From NCBI RefSeq assembly GCF_000009765.2, contig NC_003155.5:310001-374000 (forward strand): a stretch of DNA of 64,000 bases, read 5' to 3'. The notes under the pieces are model-generated. The model made no database searches and had not been told where the DNA came from. It saw only the letters and a list, made by a program, of their open reading frames with translations. This document shows, piece after piece, positions 62,638 to 64,000 of the stretch. The first letter of the stretch is position 1; each line of letters opens with the position of its first letter. This DNA is from Streptomyces avermitilis MA-4680 = NBRC 14893 (GTDB taxonomy: Bacteria > Actinomycetota > Actinomycetes > Streptomycetales > Streptomycetaceae). The position numbers and the translations under genes were made by a program.

Positions 62638-62700
62638 CGGGGCTCCTTCGAGTGGGAAGACCTTGGTCGGCTTCCTCGCTCTACCAGGAGCCCCGTTGCC
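62633..62700 (-). promoter_or_regulatory. start-sequestering hairpin of the intact IS4
   Basis: GGCAACGGGGCTCCT (62633-62647) includes the complement of the TTG start and AGGAG. It is exactly complementary to AGGAGCCCCGTTGCC (62686-62700). Only transcripts entering from outside the element would contain both arms. Confidence 0.7.
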
Positions 62701-63062
62701 ATGACCTGCGCTTCCCCGAAAATCCCGGATCCCGTTGACAACCCCGGATCGGCCTTAACTCCGTGGTCTTGAAAGTACTCGCTGGAGTTGCGTGAGCGTG
62801 CGGTGCGGATGTACCGCACCGCGGACCCGAAGCCCCAGATCAAGAAGCTCGCCGTCGACCTCGGCGTCCACCCCGAGGCCCTGCGCGGATGGATCCGCCA
62901 GGCCGAGGCCGATGCCGGCGAGCGTGACGACCGGCTCACCACCGACGAACGCGCCGAGCTCGCCGCGCTGCGCAAGGAGAACGCCCAGCTCAAGCGGGCG
63001 AACGAGGTACTGCGGACAGCCTCGGCTTTTTTCGCGGCCCAGCTCGACCCGACCCGGCCCAG

Positions 63063-63980
63063 GTGACCGCGCTCCTCGACGAGCACCCGCACCTGGGGGT
63101 CGAGTGCGTACTTCGGGAACTGCACCTCGCCTCCTCCACGTACTACCGCTGGCGCCACGCAGAGCGCGAGCCGTGCGAACGTCGGCGCCGGGACGCGGAA
63201 CTCACCGAGCAGATCAAGCAGATCCACACGGACTCCGGCGGGATCTACGGCTCACCGCGCGTGCACGCCGTCTTGAAGCGTGAGGGTGTGCACGTGGGCC
63301 GCAAACGGGTCGAGCGCCTTATGCGCGAGGCCGACATCGCGGGCATCAGCCCGCGCCGAAAGGGCTTCACGCGCCGGGATCCCAAGGCCACGCTCGCCCC
63401 GGACCTGGTCGAGCGCGACTTCACCGCACCCGCCCCGAACCGGCTGTGGGTCACCGACCTCACGATGATCTCGACCGGTGAGGGACCCTTGTGGCTCTCG
63501 GCGATCCGGGACGCGTTCTCCCGGAGAGTGGTGGCCTGGGAGACCTCCGCCCGCGCGGACGCGGACCTGGTCCTCACCACACTGGAGTACGCCCTGGCCA
63601 GCCGAGAGGTCGAGCCCGGACAACTCGTGCACCATGCCGATCACGGCTGTCAGTACACATCCGTGAAGCTGACAACTCGCCTTGTGAGAGCGGGAGTTGA
63701 GGCATCTATGGGCTCGGTCGGGGATTCGTACGATAACGCCCTCGCGGAGAACCTTTGGATGCTCATCAAAACCGAGTGCATCCGTGGGCGCACCTTCACC
63801 ACCCGCGCCGAGGCCAACCTCGCGCTCTTCGAGTACATCGACGGCTTCTATAACTCCCGGCGCATCCAGAAGCGGCTCGGCTACCTCAGCCCCGTCGAGT
63901 TCGAGGAGAAGCACTACGCCGACCAGGCAACGGCCGAACGAACGAACCTGAAACCCCGTCAACCCGCCCTGGCCAGCTGA
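63063..63980 (+). CDS. IS3 orfB, DDE integrase
   Basis: The 305-residue product has the HTH_21 region (LDEHPHLGVECVLRELHLAS, then YGSPRVHAVLKREGVHVGRK) and the rve integrase core: Asp in RLWVTDLTMIS, Asp in VHHADHGCQYTS and Glu in DNALAENLWMLIKTEC. Its GTG overlaps the orfA stop (GTGA). The frame is also open upstream to the slippery T-TTT-TTC, so the active transposase is normally the OrfAB fusion. OrfB is intact, but without orfA from the split gene the element would depend on help from another copy. Confidence 0.9.
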   Translation: MTALLDEHPHLGVECVLRELHLASSTYYRWRHAEREPCERRRRDAELTEQIKQIHTDSGGIYGSPRVHAVLKREGVHVGRKRVERLMREADIAGISPRRKGFTRRDPKATLAPDLVERDFTAPAPNRLWVTDLTMISTGEGPLWLSAIRDAFSRRVVAWETSARADADLVLTTLEYALASREVEPGQLVHHADHGCQYTSVKLTTRLVRAGVEASMGSVGDSYDNALAENLWMLIKTECIRGRTFTTRAEANLALFEYIDGFYNSRRIQKRLGYLSPVEFEEKHYADQATAERTNLKPRQPALAS

Positions 63981-64000
63981 TCAGCACCTCCCGCACACCG

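Larger units (their letters stand above)
60996..62771 (-). mobile_element. IS4-family element, complete
   Basis: Terminal inverted repeats of about 37 bp with one mismatch begin CAAGACCACGGAGTTAAGG. The element is flanked by AAAGTACTC on both sides (60987-60995 and 62772-62780), a 9-bp target duplication. It is inserted in IS3 orfA. The transposase is intact, so this is probably the youngest and a mobile element. Confidence 0.93.
60972..63066 (+). pseudogene. IS3 orfA, split by IS4
   Basis: MAAPRKYS is encoded before the IS4 insertion and SLELRERAVRMYRTADPKPQ after it. Removing the IS4 and one target copy restores one frame of about 103 codons with the IS3 HTH (IKKLAVDLGVHPEALRGWIR) and a leucine-zipper-like tail (ELAALRKENAQLKRANEVL). 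Near its end T-TTT-TTC (63027-63033) is in the right phase for -1 slippage into orfB. As it stands, orfA cannot be made with its own start. Confidence 0.85.
60920..63995 (+). mobile_element. IS3-family element containing an IS4
   Basis: The ends show a short imperfect inverted repeat (TGCGGAGTG at the left; TGCGGGAGG read inward from the right). orfA and orfB follow in order. orfA is split after eight codons by the IS4 element. No clear target duplication can be seen because the right flank is at the window edge. A scar of the same right end occurs at about 1.9 kb. Confidence 0.7.

Overview
The window looks like Streptomyces or a close relative. GC content is very high, alternative GTG and TTG starts follow purine-rich ribosome binding sites, and the insertion sequences, SRPBCC, DUF2207 and RHS proteins are of types seen in that genus. 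It reads as an accessory region, probably a chromosome arm or a large plasmid. Roughly a third is insertion sequence (IS) or IS debris, many host genes are frameshifted or cut, and a fragment at about 50.4 kb resembles the C-terminus of the telomere-associated protein Tap. All family assignments come from reading the translations; no database search was run.

Layout. 0-7.4 kb: the end of a CYTH-domain gene, a broken TniQ, a frameshifted PP-loop (PAPS reductase-like) gene, a secreted 762-residue protein with a coupled membrane-anchored partner, an amidase fragment, a macro-domain fragment and a lipoprotein cut by an IS5 remnant. 7.4-10.5 kb: a small island between two truncated IS5 copies, with a 2OG-Fe(II) oxygenase, an unknown 294-residue protein and a palindromic operator. 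10.5-18.7 kb: recombinase, IS630, TPR-regulator, Y-family polymerase and integrase fragments around intact small genes (NUDIX hydrolase, endonuclease VII-like HNH protein, a zinc-binding protein, and a divergent pair of which one is HEPN-like).

18.7-26.6 kb: a 2364-residue secreted RHS/YD-repeat polymorphic toxin. It ends in a Hint self-cleaving domain and an AHH-type nuclease tip, followed by its likely immunity gene. 26.6-32.9 kb: an IS pile. An IS630 element carries an IS701 element at its edge, next to ISL3, IS30 and IS21 fragments (IS21 and IS30 fused in frame), an integrase fragment and an IS256 fragment.

32.9-40.7 kb: the most coherent metabolic locus. A TetR regulator sits beside genes for an FAD aromatic hydroxylase, two alpha/beta hydrolases, a DoxX membrane protein and a ferric-reductase-like flavoprotein. 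Three similar operator sequences lie before the regulator, the flavoprotein gene and the hydrolase operon, which suggests one regulon for oxidation and hydrolysis of an aromatic substrate. A separate HSL-type esterase follows.

41-47.3 kb: an IS256 element, a decayed NF041680-type transposase, an AtaL-like SRPBCC gene, an IS1634 fragment, an IS110 element and a cut MFS gene. 47.8-56.7 kb: a tRNA-Val, a DUF2207 membrane protein, Tap and TPR fragments, a YdeI-like gene, a VOC/TetR pair with a clear operator, and a divergent SnoaL/LysR pair. 56.7-64 kb: ISAzo13 (one amber codon), a decayed IS4, an IS630 fragment, and an IS3 element whose orfA is split by an intact IS4 with a 9-bp target duplication. 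Three of the elements carry canonical -1 slippery heptamers at their frame junctions, and both IS4 elements can fold a hairpin over the transposase start.
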